Shown here: positions 27,174 through 36,809 of the stretch, piece after piece | Layout of the letters: each line of letters opens with the position of its first letter | Numbering within the stretch: position 1 is the first letter of the stretch | Origin: Acidobacteriaceae bacterium | Lineage (GTDB): Bacteria; Acidobacteriota; Terriglobia; Bryobacterales; Bryobacteraceae | DNA: 64,000 bases | Assembly (NCBI GenBank): GCA_019240405.1 | Contig: JAFAYL010000004.1 | Location: 62,001-126,000, forward strand | Direction: 5' to 3' | Made by a program: the position numbers and the translations under genes | The notes under the pieces: model-generated | Seen by the model: only the letters and a program-made list of their open reading frames with translations | Told to the model about the DNA's origin: nothing | Databases searched by the model: none

Positions 27174-28631
27174 ATGGCCTTCGACGATCTGCGTGAGTTT
27201 ATCCGCGCTCTCGAGAAGCAAGGAGAATTGAAGCGCGTCTGGTTTGAAGTAGATCCGTATCTTGAAATCACTCAATTCGCCGATCGCTCGGTGAAGACCG
27301 GAGGGCCTGCGATGTTATTCGAGCGGCCAAGAAATTCCAAAGTGCCCGCGGCGATTAATCTCTTCGCGAGCATGCGGCGAATGGAGATTGCTCTGGGTAT
27401 TTCAAGCGTGCAACAAATCGCCGACCGCATTTCGAGCTTTCTGCAAATGCAAAAGCCTGAAGGATTCATAGACAAGCTGAAGATGCTTCCAAAACTCGGC
27501 GAGCTGAATGCGATTTTTCCCAAATCTGTTTCGACCGGCCACTGCAAGGAAGTAATCCGCCACACAGATTTTTCACTCAGTGAGTTTCCGATCCTGCACT
27601 GCTGGCCAGGTGATGCGGGGCGTTTCATCACATTCCCCATGGTCTTCTCCAAAAATCCCGAGACAGGCAAGCGCAATTGCGGCACCTATCGAATGCAAGT
27701 CTACGATCACCGGACAACAGCAATGCACTGGCAGAAACATAAGCATGGCGCCGAGCACTACCGGCGCCTGGCCGCGGAAGGGAAAAGTACGCGAATGCCC
27801 GTTGCAGCCGCCATAGGCGCGGATCCTGCGACCATGTATTCCGCTATCCTGCCGCTCCCGCCCGATCTCGACGAAATGATGTTTGCCGGTTTCATGCGCG
27901 GCCGAGCAGTCGACATGGTGAAATGCGAGACGTCCGAACTGGAAGTCCCGGCCAATTCCGAAATTGTCCTGGAGGGCCACGTCAATCTAGGCGAGCTGCG
28001 GCGGGAAGGGCCGTTCGGAGATCACACCGGCTTCTATTCGCTCGACGACGATTATCCGGTCTTCCACATCGAGTGCATCACGCACGCGAAGAATCCTGTC
28101 TACGCGACAACCATCGTCGGTCCTCCGCCAATGGAAGATTTCTACATGGGCAAAACGATTGAGCGCATCTTTCTTCCGCTCATACGAATGCAAATCCCCG
28201 AAATCCGCGATATGTGCATGCCCGCCGAAGGAATATTTCACAACCTTGTGCTCGTTTCAATCCGCAAGTCGTATCCAGGACAGGCGAGAAAAGTGATGCA
28301 CGCCATTTGGGGACTTGGACAGGCGATGTTTAGTAAATGCATTCTCGTGGTTGACGAAGACGTGGACGTTCAAAATGTTCGCGAAGTCACGTGGAAAGCT
28401 CTGAACAACATCGATCCGGAGCGCGATATTGAATTTGTGAAGGGTCCGATCGATTCACTCGACCACGCGAGTCGTATGCCGAACTTCGGCTCAAAGATGG
28501 GCATCGATGCGACAACCAAATGGCCGTCCGAAGGCTTCACTCGCCGCTGGCCTAATGTAATTGAGATGACCCCGGAAGTAGTGGCGCGCGTGGATCAATT
28601 GTGGAAACGCGCCGGACTGGACCGCACATGA
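27174..28631 (+). CDS. UbiD-family decarboxylase, probably menaquinone (MqnL-type)
   Basis: Prenylated-FMN-dependent decarboxylase of 485 residues: MAFDDLREFIRALEKQGELKRV at the start, TYRMQVYDHRTTAMHWQKHKHGAEH, EIVLEGHVNLGELRREGPFGDHTGFYSLDDDYP containing the E-R-E type catalytic residues, and SMPNFGSKMG-like end. UbiD proteins of this length serve ubiquinone synthesis or, in futalosine-pathway bacteria, 1,4-dihydroxy-6-naphthoate decarboxylation (MqnL). Since mqnA and mqnC are in this window, MqnL is the better inference. The next gene overlaps it by four bases (ATGA). Confidence 0.82.
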   Translation: MAFDDLREFIRALEKQGELKRVWFEVDPYLEITQFADRSVKTGGPAMLFERPRNSKVPAAINLFASMRRMEIALGISSVQQIADRISSFLQMQKPEGFIDKLKMLPKLGELNAIFPKSVSTGHCKEVIRHTDFSLSEFPILHCWPGDAGRFITFPMVFSKNPETGKRNCGTYRMQVYDHRTTAMHWQKHKHGAEHYRRLAAEGKSTRMPVAAAIGADPATMYSAILPLPPDLDEMMFAGFMRGRAVDMVKCETSELEVPANSEIVLEGHVNLGELRREGPFGDHTGFYSLDDDYPVFHIECITHAKNPVYATTIVGPPPMEDFYMGKTIERIFLPLIRMQIPEIRDMCMPAEGIFHNLVLVSIRKSYPGQARKVMHAIWGLGQAMFSKCILVVDEDVDVQNVREVTWKALNNIDPERDIEFVKGPIDSLDHASRMPNFGSKMGIDATTKWPSEGFTRRWPNVIEMTPEVVARVDQLWKRAGLDRT

Positions 28632-29248
28632 TCATGGAACGGATCCCGTACATTGCAACTTCGGCTTCAGAGCGATACTCAGGCCTCCAGCTACCCGTCG
28701 GCATTCTTCTCGATAACGTGCGCAGCATGTACAATGTTGGCGCATTTTTCCGAACCGCTGATGGCGCGGGCGTCGAACGCATCTTATTGAGCGGCATTAC
28801 TGCCCGCCCTCCTAAAACAGCGATCAGCAAGACTGCGCTAGGCGCCGACGCGGTCGTGCAGTGGGAGGGAGTTGACGATCCAATAACTGCTGTCCATGAA
28901 CTCCGGACGCGAGGATATGAGATCGCGGCTATCGAAACGAGCATGTGCGCTGTCGATATTTTCGAATGGCAGCCGCAGTTTCCAGTCTTTGTTCTCTTCG
29001 GCCATGAAGTAGACGGACTCACACCGGCGTTGTTAAATTACTGCGATACGCGCGTGCGCATACCAATGCTTGGCTCTAAACACTCGCTCAACGTGGCGAG
29101 CGCGGGAGCAATTGTCATGTATGAACTGCTCCGTAAGTACCGCGCTCTCCGCGAGCCACGCAATCTAAGCTTGAACCTCGAACAGAGTCATGCAATTCCT
29201 CCGAATGCGCCCAACGCACACCGCAGTCGCTTGCACAGTTCGCTTTAA
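28628..29248 (+). CDS. SpoU/TrmH-family RNA 2'-O-methyltransferase
   Basis: Knotted SAM-dependent methyltransferase of 206 residues. Motif 1 is GILLDNVRSMYNVGAFFRTADGAGV, motif 2 VFVLFGHEVDGLTPALL, motif 3 IPMLGSKHSLNVASAGAIVMYE. ATG 28628 overlaps the UbiD stop as ATGA; ATG 28634 is an alternative two codons later. It lacks the N-terminal RNA-binding extension of RlmB. The target, tRNA or rRNA, cannot be told. Translation is probably coupled to the upstream decarboxylase, though no functional link is known. Confidence 0.88.
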   Translation: MIMERIPYIATSASERYSGLQLPVGILLDNVRSMYNVGAFFRTADGAGVERILLSGITARPPKTAISKTALGADAVVQWEGVDDPITAVHELRTRGYEIAAIETSMCAVDIFEWQPQFPVFVLFGHEVDGLTPALLNYCDTRVRIPMLGSKHSLNVASAGAIVMYELLRKYRALREPRNLSLNLEQSHAIPPNAPNAHRSRLHSSL

Positions 29249-29290
29249 AATCTAAATTGTCTTGCTCTTGCGAAGCTGAAGGCTCCTGAG

Positions 29291-30919
29291 ATGATCTCTC
29301 GCGAGCTCTTAAACGAACTTCACATCGCGCTCGCGGAGCGTCGTATCCAGGCCGGGACGACGCTTCTGGAACAGCACACGGCTGAATTCGGGTCGCTTTC
29401 ACCCGAACAGCCGCTCGCCGGCATTGCTCTCGGCTGCTTGGCCCAATGGCTCGACGTCGGTTTCGAATGCGAAGACCTGCTTATTGATCTACTGAATCGG
29501 TTCCCGATACCCTCTCGCCAGACGCTCCCTGTGTCCGACTACATTTATCTCCAGCTCGCCGAAGCGGCCATCGCGATGCGCCGAGAAGACTCGCCCGAAG
29601 CGCTGCGCCACCTCGATACGGTCTTGAGGCTCAGCAAAGAGTTGGGTGAGCTCTCTACGGTCGCAGTAGCAAGTTTTTGGAAAGCGCGTTGTTTGCGCAA
29701 AGCGGGCGAGTACGATCATGCCTTGGAGATTACGCAAAACGGAGAAGGTGTCGCAGCGCGCATCGGTCTGTCTTGCGTGGCTGCCGTTTTCCAAACCCTC
29801 GAAAGCTGGCTGTTGTTTCAAAAGGGCAAAACGAGAGACGCGGTCCGTATCCTCCAGGAGGCAGAAACTGTCCTTCGCGATACGGATGACTTCATTACTC
29901 TAGGAAACATTCAGTCCACCTACGGCCGCATAGCCCTTCGCGAGGGACGCTACGATCACGCGATGCAATATTTCGAAGCTTCGATTGATTTATTCAAGCG
30001 CCGCCCATCTCTCGAGGGCTACTTGGCCCGATCGCTGACCAACATCGCGCAGGCGAAACGTTTTTTGGCTCTCCAACTCCGGCGCACAATCGATGCCAAC
30101 TGGGAACGGCAGCGTGCCGCAAATTCCGTCGAGCAGCGTCCTGACGTGCAGCACAAAACTGGCCAATTGGAGCGCATGCACGAGTTGCTAAGGAACGCGC
30201 AAGCGGACTTGGCCGAGGCCGATGCCATTTATCAACGCACCCGCAACCATCACGGTGCCGGCAACGTGGCTGTAAATCTCGCGCAAGTCTATCTCGATCT
30301 CGGAGATTTAGACCGCGCTGAAACTAAAGCCGCCGAGGCGTTCGAGCTAGGCGCGACCAAAGCAGATTATCTTGTCATGTGTCGAGCCCGTATCGTCCAA
30401 GCGACGATCGCCAATGCGCGTTTCGAAGAGCAGATAGGGGAAAGCGAAGACCCGAGCCGCTTCGCGCAACTCGCCCATGACTGCGCGAGCGAGGCGGTCG
30501 GCCTGGCTGGACATACTGAAAACCGGCGGCTCACCGCGCAAGCGTATATCTGTCAAGGGACCACGCTAGTGAATGGTTTTTTCAACAACACCGAAGCCGC
30601 GCGGGCCTGCAGCGACCAAGCCGAAAATTATCTAGATCATGACCGCAGCGACGCCCTGTGGCAGGAACTTGCGATACTAAGATCCAGGATTCTCCGCGCC
30701 GGGGTAGAGGATCCAAATCTGCGCGCCTGGTCGCAAGGAGTAGTAGGCGACAAATCGCTTCAACGTGTGGTCGGCGAATTCGAAGAGTTGTTGATCCGTC
30801 GAGTGTGGGAGCGTGAAGGTCGTAAGATCTCAAGAGTGGCCCACCGGCTTGCTGTTTCGCCGAAAAAGGTACGCCGCGTATTGCGTCGCCTCGGATTGTT
30901 AGAAGAACAACCAAGATGA
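29291..30919 (+). CDS. TPR-rich protein with C-terminal helix-turn-helix
   Basis: 542 residues. Residues about 80-470 are TPR-like helical repeats ([64 protein letters not shown]). The last 45 residues form an HTH reading [33 protein letters not shown], close to Fis-type or response-regulator output helices. No signal or membrane segment. Its stop overlaps the glpX start as ATGA, so it is translationally coupled to gluconeogenesis genes and may regulate them. The HTH assignment is visual. Confidence 0.75.
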   Translation: MISRELLNELHIALAERRIQAGTTLLEQHTAEFGSLSPEQPLAGIALGCLAQWLDVGFECEDLLIDLLNRFPIPSRQTLPVSDYIYLQLAEAAIAMRREDSPEALRHLDTVLRLSKELGELSTVAVASFWKARCLRKAGEYDHALEITQNGEGVAARIGLSCVAAVFQTLESWLLFQKGKTRDAVRILQEAETVLRDTDDFITLGNIQSTYGRIALREGRYDHAMQYFEASIDLFKRRPSLEGYLARSLTNIAQAKRFLALQLRRTIDANWERQRAANSVEQRPDVQHKTGQLERMHELLRNAQADLAEADAIYQRTRNHHGAGNVAVNLAQVYLDLGDLDRAETKAAEAFELGATKADYLVMCRARIVQATIANARFEEQIGESEDPSRFAQLAHDCASEAVGLAGHTENRRLTAQAYICQGTTLVNGFFNNTEAARACSDQAENYLDHDRSDALWQELAILRSRILRAGVEDPNLRAWSQGVVGDKSLQRVVGEFEELLIRRVWEREGRKISRVAHRLAVSPKKVRRVLRRLGLLEEQPR

Positions 30920-31971
30920 CTGGTGAGAAGCCCCCCGTCCTCGACCGCACCGGCTACGTAGCCTCAAATTCCCACGAAAGCAACCTGGAAAGGGATCTCT
31001 GCTTCCATCTCGTCCGTGTGGTCGAGGAAGCCGCGGTCGCAAGCGCGCGCACAATGGGTCAAGGGGACGCCAAGCTTTCCGATCACGCTGCCGTGCAGGC
31101 CATGCGACAGGCCTTCGAAACGGTTCCTGTCGCTGGGAATATTGTCATTGGTGAAGGCGAGCGCGATAAAGCGCCCATGCTCTATATAGGCGAACGCGTC
31201 GGCGCTCCCGATCTTCCCGGTTTCGAATATCCCGGGCTCGACATCGCGGTCGATCCCCTCGAGGGCACCAATCTATGCGCGACAGGGGCGCCCAATGCTA
31301 TCGCCGTGCTCGCTGCGTCCGAGCCGGGCGGATTGCTTCACGCACCCGACTGTTACATGGAAAAGATTGTCGCGGGACCGGCCTGCCGGGGAGCGCTTGA
31401 TCTCGACGCGCCGGTTTCGCAGAACCTGAAATCCATTGCCCGCCGCCTTGATCGCGATGTCAAGGATCTCACGATCATAGTTCTCGACCGGCCACGGCAT
31501 GCTGACCTGATCGCGAGCATCCGCCGGGAAGGCGCTCGAATTCGCTTGATCAGCGATGGCGATCTCTCGGCGGCGATTGCCGTGGCCGTTCGGGGGAATG
31601 GTGTTCACGCCGTCATGGGAATCGGCGGCGCGCCCGAAGGCATTCTCGCTGCGGCGGCCATGCGCTGCTTGCATGGCGAAATGGTAGGGCGTCTGGTCAT
31701 CAATACTCCCGAGCTTGAAGAGCGCGTCGCCAAAATGGGCATCAAGAATCCCAAACGCATCTACACAGCAGGAGATCTGGCGATCGGCAGCCACATTATT
31801 TTCGCCGCCTGCGGCATCACTGATGGAGCGCTGCTACGAGGAGTACGTTTCTTTGGCGAAGGATACCGCACTCACACCTTGGTTATGACCTCGAGCACCA
31901 ACTCCGTCCGTTTTGTCGACACCGTGCACATGCATCGCAAACCGGGGCCGCGCGGGGTCCGCCTTTATTGA
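30916..31971 (+). CDS. glpX: Fructose-1,6-bisphosphatase, class II
   Basis: Removes the 1-phosphate of fructose-1,6-bisphosphate in gluconeogenesis. It has 351 residues. Signatures are [36 protein letters not shown] with the metal-binding Glu, [42 protein letters not shown] and [19 protein letters not shown]. It is the Li-sensitive GlpX family, distinct from Fbp. It starts within the stop of the TPR/HTH gene, and pckG follows after 8 nt, so the three form one gluconeogenic unit. Confidence 0.95.
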   Translation: MTGEKPPVLDRTGYVASNSHESNLERDLCFHLVRVVEEAAVASARTMGQGDAKLSDHAAVQAMRQAFETVPVAGNIVIGEGERDKAPMLYIGERVGAPDLPGFEYPGLDIAVDPLEGTNLCATGAPNAIAVLAASEPGGLLHAPDCYMEKIVAGPACRGALDLDAPVSQNLKSIARRLDRDVKDLTIIVLDRPRHADLIASIRREGARIRLISDGDLSAAIAVAVRGNGVHAVMGIGGAPEGILAAAAMRCLHGEMVGRLVINTPELEERVAKMGIKNPKRIYTAGDLAIGSHIIFAACGITDGALLRGVRFFGEGYRTHTLVMTSSTNSVRFVDTVHMHRKPGPRGVRLY

Positions 31972-31979
31972 GAGAGTCT

Positions 31980-33800
31980 ATGAAGACGCGCACTATGGCC
32001 CCCCCTTTGAGCCGCAACAAGCATCTCATCCGGTGGGTGGACAAGATGGCAGAGCTCACCAAGCCCGCAGCTATCCACTGGGTCGACGGCTCGCAGGAAG
32101 AAAACGATACTCTCTGCGCGCAAATGGTCGCGAGCGGTACGTTCATCAAATTGAACCAGGACCTCTGGCCGGGTTGTTTCTTAGCTCGCTCGGACCCGAG
32201 CGATGTCGCGCGAGTCGAGGATCGCACCTTCATCTGTTCGCTATCCAAGGACAGCGCCGGCCCAACAAACAATTGGGTAAATCCATACGAGATGCGGCGC
32301 AAGCTCAAGGATCTTTTCAACGGCGCAATGCAGGGCCGCACGATGTACGTGCTTCCCTTCAGCATGGGACCGATCTGCTCGCCCATGTCACAGATTGGTG
32401 TTCAGCTCACTGACTCCCCATACGTCGTTGTCAGCATGCGCATCATGGCGCGTATCGGTCTGCCGGTCTTCAAGGTGATCGACCAAGACATAAAGCGTGT
32501 CGTGCCATGCATGCACAGTGTCGGCGCGCCGCTTGCGCCGGGTGAAAGAGACGTCCCCTGGCCGTGCAATCACGAAAAATACATCGTTCATTTTCCCGAA
32601 ACGCGGGAGATCTGGTCCTACGGGTCAGGATATGGCGGCAATGCGCTGCTCGGAAAGAAATGTTTCGCGTTACGAATCGCCTCGAATATCGCACGCGATG
32701 AGGGGTGGATGGCCGAACATATGCTCATCGTCGGCATCGAAGACCCACAAGGCGAAAAGACGTATCTTGCGGCTGCATTCCCGAGCGCCTGCGGGAAAAC
32801 CAATTTGGCGATGATGATCCCGCCCAAAGGTTTCGAGGACTGGAAGGTGTGGACCGTCGGCGATGACATCGCGTGGATTAAACCCGACGAGAACGGCCAG
32901 CTACGCGCTATCAATCCCGAAGCCGGATTCTTTGGAGTAGCTCCCGGTACGTCGGAGAAAACCAATCCAAACGCCATGGCTACGTTGTCGAAGAACACTA
33001 TCTTCACAAACGTTGCACTCACTCCTGAGGGCGGTGTCTGGTGGGAAGGCATGACTGACCATCTTCCGACCGAATGTCTCGACTGGCAAGGCCAAAGGTG
33101 GACACCTCAGATCGCCAAAGAAACGGGCGCAAAGGCTGCCCATCCGAACGCCCGATTCACCGCGCCGGCTTCTCAATGCCCGACTATCGATCCCTCATGG
33201 GAGGACCCGAACGGCGTCCCGATCAGCGCATTCATCTTCGGCGGCCGCCGCGCCACCACCACGCCGCTCGTATATCAAGCCTTCAATTGGAGCGATGGCG
33301 TCTACGTGGGCGCTACGATGGGCTCTGAAACCACTGCTGCTGCCGCTGGCGCGATCGGCAAGGTGCGTCGCGATCCTATGGCTATGCTTCCCTTCTGCGG
33401 CTATCACATGGGCGATTACTTCCGCCACTGGATCAAAATGCAGCGGCGGCTCAGCATCACCCCAAAAATTTTTCACGTGAATTGGTTCCGGAAGGACGCC
33501 GAAGGAAGATTTATCTGGCCCGGTTATGGTGAAAACATGCGTGTGCTGAAGTGGATTGTTGACCGTTCCCGCAGCCGCGCTGTGGGCCGAGAGACCCCAA
33601 TCGGCTGGATGCCCCGTTATGAGGATTTCGATTGGAACGGTCTCGATTTTTCAAAAGAGAAATTCGAAGAATTACAGTCTTTCGATCCCTCCGCCTGGCG
33701 CTCGGAGCTTATTGGACAGGAAGAGCTCTTCATTGATCTGCACGACCACTTGCCGCCGGAAATGGTCTATGAGCGCGAGCTTCTGATCTGCCGTATTTGA
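31980..33800 (+). CDS. pckG: Phosphoenolpyruvate carboxykinase, GTP-dependent
   Basis: Converts oxaloacetate to phosphoenolpyruvate with GTP. ATG 31980 gives about 606 residues, normal for the GTP class. Motifs are the PEPCK-specific [13 protein letters not shown] phosphate loop, [50 protein letters not shown], and [22 protein letters not shown] at 31968 is possible, but ATG 31980 follows a GAGAG stretch. It is the last gene of the TPR/HTH-glpX-pckG unit. Confidence 0.96.
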   Translation: MKTRTMAPPLSRNKHLIRWVDKMAELTKPAAIHWVDGSQEENDTLCAQMVASGTFIKLNQDLWPGCFLARSDPSDVARVEDRTFICSLSKDSAGPTNNWVNPYEMRRKLKDLFNGAMQGRTMYVLPFSMGPICSPMSQIGVQLTDSPYVVVSMRIMARIGLPVFKVIDQDIKRVVPCMHSVGAPLAPGERDVPWPCNHEKYIVHFPETREIWSYGSGYGGNALLGKKCFALRIASNIARDEGWMAEHMLIVGIEDPQGEKTYLAAAFPSACGKTNLAMMIPPKGFEDWKVWTVGDDIAWIKPDENGQLRAINPEAGFFGVAPGTSEKTNPNAMATLSKNTIFTNVALTPEGGVWWEGMTDHLPTECLDWQGQRWTPQIAKETGAKAAHPNARFTAPASQCPTIDPSWEDPNGVPISAFIFGGRRATTTPLVYQAFNWSDGVYVGATMGSETTAAAAGAIGKVRRDPMAMLPFCGYHMGDYFRHWIKMQRRLSITPKIFHVNWFRKDAEGRFIWPGYGENMRVLKWIVDRSRSRAVGRETPIGWMPRYEDFDWNGLDFSKEKFEELQSFDPSAWRSELIGQEELFIDLHDHLPPEMVYERELLICRI

Positions 33801-33845
33801 CCCTGGTACTAATTCAAAGATACTAAGAAATCTTAATGTAAGTTT

Positions 33846-33883
33846 CAGGACTCTTTCACCCTAACTCTGCGAGGATAGTCCTG
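33846..33883 (+). other. Hairpin between pckG and the small secreted protein gene
   Basis: CAGGACT (33846-33852)/AGTCCTG (33877-33883), a 7-bp inverted repeat with a 24-nt loop, in the 134-nt gap. No T-run follows, so it is not a clear terminator; it could lie in the leader of the next gene. Confidence 0.3.
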
Positions 33884-33934
33884 AGAGCACGCAAGTGCTA
33901 TCACTGAAGCGTTTAACAAGGAGATATCTTTAGA

Positions 33935-34144
33935 ATGAAGAAGATCATGATCGCCGCCCTCGGGCTCTCACTGTTGCCTTGTGGAGCAATTTTCGCCCAG
34001 AACACGTCCGGCAGCACCACTCAGAGCACGACCGACACCAGCGGCAGCACTACCACCAAGAAGCATCGGAAGAGCAAGAAGAACAAGAACAGCTCGGGCT
34101 CCACGATGTCCTCGACCAGCGACACTTCAAGCAATCCGAAGTAA
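33935..34144 (+). CDS. Small exported Ser/Thr/Lys-rich protein
   Basis: 69 residues. Residues 1-21 form a signal peptide ending in a cleavage site (GAIFAQ). The mature part is almost entirely low-complexity Ser, Thr, Gly, Asn and Lys (TSGSTTQSTTDTSGSTTTKK, KHRKSKKNKNSSG) and is probably disordered. AAGGAGATAT precedes the ATG. Two hairpins follow the stop, the second with a T-tract, so it is a single-gene transcript. Similar small basic secreted proteins are frequent in Acidobacteria; no role is known. Confidence 0.7.
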   Translation: MKKIMIAALGLSLLPCGAIFAQNTSGSTTQSTTDTSGSTTTKKHRKSKKNKNSSGSTMSSTSDTSSNPK

Positions 34145-34145
34145 A

Positions 34146-34165
34146 TTAGCCGATTTAACGGCTAA
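34146..34165 (-). terminator. Hairpin downstream of the arsC-like gene
   Basis: TTAGCCG-ATTTAA-CGGCTAA. On the minus strand the 7-bp stem is followed by TTTAC, a weak T-tract, just after the stop at 34169. It may act as a weak terminator for that gene. Confidence 0.4.
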
Positions 34166-34168
34166 CAG

Positions 34169-34666
34169 TTAACGCGGTTCCGGAATAAACATTTCCGGCG
34201 CCGCGTTTTTCTTTCTGCCCGGCGGCCGGCGCTTCCCGCGAGGGTTGTCGCGCGATTCAAGCTCTGGCTTACGGTCCTTGCGCCGGAGTTCCAGAATTAA
34301 GCTCATGACCAACCGTTCGATCTCATCGCGAACCGCGAGATAGACTTCCTCACTGCGCCCGATCGGGTCCTCAATTGGCCAATCTCGAACTTCGACCGGA
34401 GGTTTAGCGGGAAGCTTTGTTCCGCTCATGTTCACAATGAGGTCAAAATTTCCAGGATTGAGAGACGCCAAATCCTTTGGGTATTGGCCGTCAAGCCGGA
34501 TGTTCTTCGCCAGCATTACCTCTTTCGTAAGCGGCTGAACGATCGCAGCGGGCGCGAGTCCGGCACTGGCCGCCTCCATCACATCGCTTCCATACGCGCG
34601 CGCAAACCCTTCAGCCATTTGGCTACGGCAGGAATTTCCAACGCACAGGAACAACACCTTCCGCAC
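34169..34666 (-). CDS. Low-molecular-weight phosphatase/arsenate reductase-like protein
   Basis: 165 residues from GTG 34666. The N-terminus RKVLFLCVGNSCRSQMAEGFARAYG is the LMW-PTP fold phosphate loop (CxGNxCRS), shared by thioredoxin-coupled ArsC and protein-tyrosine phosphatases. The general acid region reads VRDWPIEDPIG. Residues about 130-165 are a basic tail (RRKDRKPELESRDNPRGKRR) not found in ordinary ArsC. No arsR, arsB or acr3 is nearby, so arsenate reductase is not proven. The frame is open further upstream, but only this start gives the family N-terminus. Confidence 0.75.
   Translation of the reverse strand: MRKVLFLCVGNSCRSQMAEGFARAYGSDVMEAASAGLAPAAIVQPLTKEVMLAKNIRLDGQYPKDLASLNPGNFDLIVNMSGTKLPAKPPVEVRDWPIEDPIGRSEEVYLAVRDEIERLVMSLILELRRKDRKPELESRDNPRGKRRPPGRKKNAAPEMFIPEPR
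34171..34212 (+). terminator. Rho-independent terminator of the small secreted protein gene
   Basis: AACGCGG (34171-34177)/CCGCGTT (34201-34207), with an inner CCGGAA/TTCCGG stem (34180-34185/34193-34198), ending in a TTTTTCTTT tract on the plus strand. It lies inside the 3' end of the opposing arsC-like gene. Confidence 0.7.
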
Positions 34667-34711
34667 GTGACTCCAGTGTAGCCAACAATTCTGCCTCAAT
34701 AGAATGAAGCA

Positions 34712-36241
34712 TTGCGGCTGGTTCTCCTGTTCGCGCTCACGACCGCGGCTTTGTATTCGTGTTTGCTCCCGCTGTGGGAGGGTTTCGACGAGCCTTTCCA
34801 TTACGCTTATGTCGAATCCCTTGCAGCCGGCCGGCTTCCCATCCTCCAGCACACTCGAATTCCATCAGAGCTGCGAGAATCGCTCAAGCTGACTCCGGTC
34901 GGCCCGATTCTCCATCGCAGCCTTCCCGGAAGTATTGTTTATTCCGACTGGTTTGCGCTTCCACCTGAAGAGCGGTTCGCCCGCCGCAACGCTCTCGAGT
35001 CGCTCCGCTCAAAAGCAGCGGCTCAACCCTCGGATCTGATCAACTACGAAGCTCAGCAAGCGCCTCTGGCATACGCCTTGCTCGTTCCACTCGAGCTGCT
35101 GATCTCTTCCATGTCTTTGCCGCAGCGCATTCTCGTGATTCGGTTGTTTGCGGCTGGTATGTCTACCCTGCTGCTCTTCGCGGCAAGCCGCTGGCTGGCG
35201 CAAACCCTCGGCCTGGAAGGTCCCCTTCGGTTGCTTGCATTGGTATGTGTCTTCGAATCCCAGATGCTTTGGGGCAGCATCGCTCACGTAACGAACGACT
35301 GGCTCGCCATCCCTCTCGTGGTCACATTTGCCGCTTGTCTTGCTTCACTGGTTCGTACGCGGTCCTCCCAAAAGATCATTGCTCTCGGTTTCCTGCTCGC
35401 CGCAGGCTTACTCACCAAAGCCTATTTCCTGGGGTTTGTTCCGGTGTTTCTAGCTGTTCTGCTTTACAAACGAGTCTGTTCGACAATCCCGTTCCGCTCG
35501 CGCCTGTTCGCCGGTGGCATTCCCGTTCTCGTTGCCGGGCCATGGTACTTGCGCAATCTGCGCCTCTACGGAAATATCAGCGGAATTCAAGAAATCACGC
35601 GTGGCGTCACGTTTCTGCAAGCCTTTCACGCGTTCTTTCATATCAACTGGATCAGCGGTATTATCGATCTGGCCCGCTGGAGCCTGTGGACTGGAAACTG
35701 GTCGTTCGTCGCCTTTTCGCGAAACACGGTGAACATTGAACTTCTCTTACTTGCCGTGTCGTTTTGCCTTCTGCTCGTTCGATTCCGGCAGATCGCAATT
35801 TCGGAGCTATGGATATTCTTCACAATCGCGAGCTTCACATTCGCGCTCGTTTACTATACATGCGTGGCTTGGGTCGACACCGGAGGACTGGCGCAAGCTG
35901 CTGAGCCTTGGTATCCGCAGGCGATCATGCCTGCAATCTGGATACTCGCATGTCTTGGGCTAGAGCGAAACGGTAGAGTAGGCCGGTTGGTCGCAGGCGT
36001 ACTCTGCGTTGTTAGCGCGTGGATTGCAGCTCTCACCTATCTCGCAAAACTTTTTCCGCTATACGGCGGGTATCAAGTGCGCGCGACGCTTCCCGAGATG
36101 TGGAAATGGTGGACCGGAAATCCTTCCGCGCTTCTCTCAACCACGGCGCTCGCTCCGCCCAGTGTGCTTTACGCGCTCTTAATCGGGTTTCTCGCATTAC
36201 TTGTCGCGCTGAACGCAGCCATTCTTAAGAAGCTTGTTTGA
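34712..36241 (+). CDS. Multi-pass membrane protein, GT-C glycosyltransferase-like
   Basis: 509 residues with about ten membrane segments. The first periplasmic loop begins LLPLWEGFDEPFHYAYVESLAAG, which resembles the acidic (D/E)xxxH-type loop of GT-C and DUF2142-like enzymes that use polyprenyl-phosphate sugars. VAGPWYLRNLRLYGN further on is also typical. The start is TTG 34712, the first possible codon after an in-frame stop; no ribosome site is clear. It is convergent with pdxT and overlaps it by 17 nt. The substrate cannot be told. Confidence 0.65.
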   Translation: MRLVLLFALTTAALYSCLLPLWEGFDEPFHYAYVESLAAGRLPILQHTRIPSELRESLKLTPVGPILHRSLPGSIVYSDWFALPPEERFARRNALESLRSKAAAQPSDLINYEAQQAPLAYALLVPLELLISSMSLPQRILVIRLFAAGMSTLLLFAASRWLAQTLGLEGPLRLLALVCVFESQMLWGSIAHVTNDWLAIPLVVTFAACLASLVRTRSSQKIIALGFLLAAGLLTKAYFLGFVPVFLAVLLYKRVCSTIPFRSRLFAGGIPVLVAGPWYLRNLRLYGNISGIQEITRGVTFLQAFHAFFHINWISGIIDLARWSLWTGNWSFVAFSRNTVNIELLLLAVSFCLLLVRFRQIAISELWIFFTIASFTFALVYYTCVAWVDTGGLAQAAEPWYPQAIMPAIWILACLGLERNGRVGRLVAGVLCVVSAWIAALTYLAKLFPLYGGYQVRATLPEMWKWWTGNPSALLSTTALAPPSVLYALLIGFLALLVALNAAILKKLV

Positions 36242-36794
36242 CTTTTTCGACGAAGCGCTCGTGGATACGCGCATCATCCGTCAGTTCCGGATGGAACGTC
36301 GCGACCATATGCTTCCCTTGCTCGACTAGTACGGGCGAATTTTGATACTTCGCCAGGACCTTACCGTCGGGCCCCACGCGCCGGATGGCAGGCGCTCGTA
36401 TGAACACCGCTTCTGCCGGTTCTCCCTGGAGTTCAATCTGGGCGATGCGGCTATCAATCTGCCGCCCGTAAGCGTTGCGCTCGACCGTCAAATCCATCAA
36501 ACCAAGCGATTCCTGCAGCGGATTTAGTACTTCGGACGCAAGTAGAATCGCTCCTGCGCAAGTTCCGAAAATGGGCTTCTTTCTTCCGAATTCGCGAAGT
36601 GGCTCGAAAAGGTTCTCCATGTCGAGCAATTTGAGCATGGTTGTGCTCTCGCCGCCGGGAATAATGAGCCCGTCTACCTGATTCAGATCGTCGGCAGTTC
36701 GCACGTCGATGGCCTCCGCTCCTGCGCGAGCAAGAGCGTGTTGATGAGCTTCGAAATCACCTTGCAGGGCAAGCACGCCAATTCTGGGTTCCAT
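36225..36794 (-). CDS. pdxT: Pyridoxal 5'-phosphate synthase glutaminase subunit
   Basis: Glutaminase that feeds ammonia to PdxS. It has 189 residues with IGVLALQGDFEAH, GGESTTMLKLL, the catalytic Cys in FGTCAGAILLA, and His-Glu in VATFHPELTDD. It follows pdxS by 15 nt. Together with pdxS it forms the deoxyxylulose-independent PLP synthase. Confidence 0.96.
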   Translation of the reverse strand: MEPRIGVLALQGDFEAHQHALARAGAEAIDVRTADDLNQVDGLIIPGGESTTMLKLLDMENLFEPLREFGRKKPIFGTCAGAILLASEVLNPLQESLGLMDLTVERNAYGRQIDSRIAQIELQGEPAEAVFIRAPAIRRVGPDGKVLAKYQNSPVLVEQGKHMVATFHPELTDDARIHERFVEKVKQAS

Positions 36795-36809
36795 GTTGGC
36801 TGGACCTAC

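Noticed and set aside
33846-33883. Terminator after pckG
   Set aside because: The 7-bp stem has a 24-nt loop and no T-tract, so it was kept only as a hairpin of unknown role.
34704-34892. ATG-started frame at the beginning of the GT-C-like gene
   Set aside because: It is in a different frame from the conserved membrane protein and has no motif; TTG 34712 opens the right frame.
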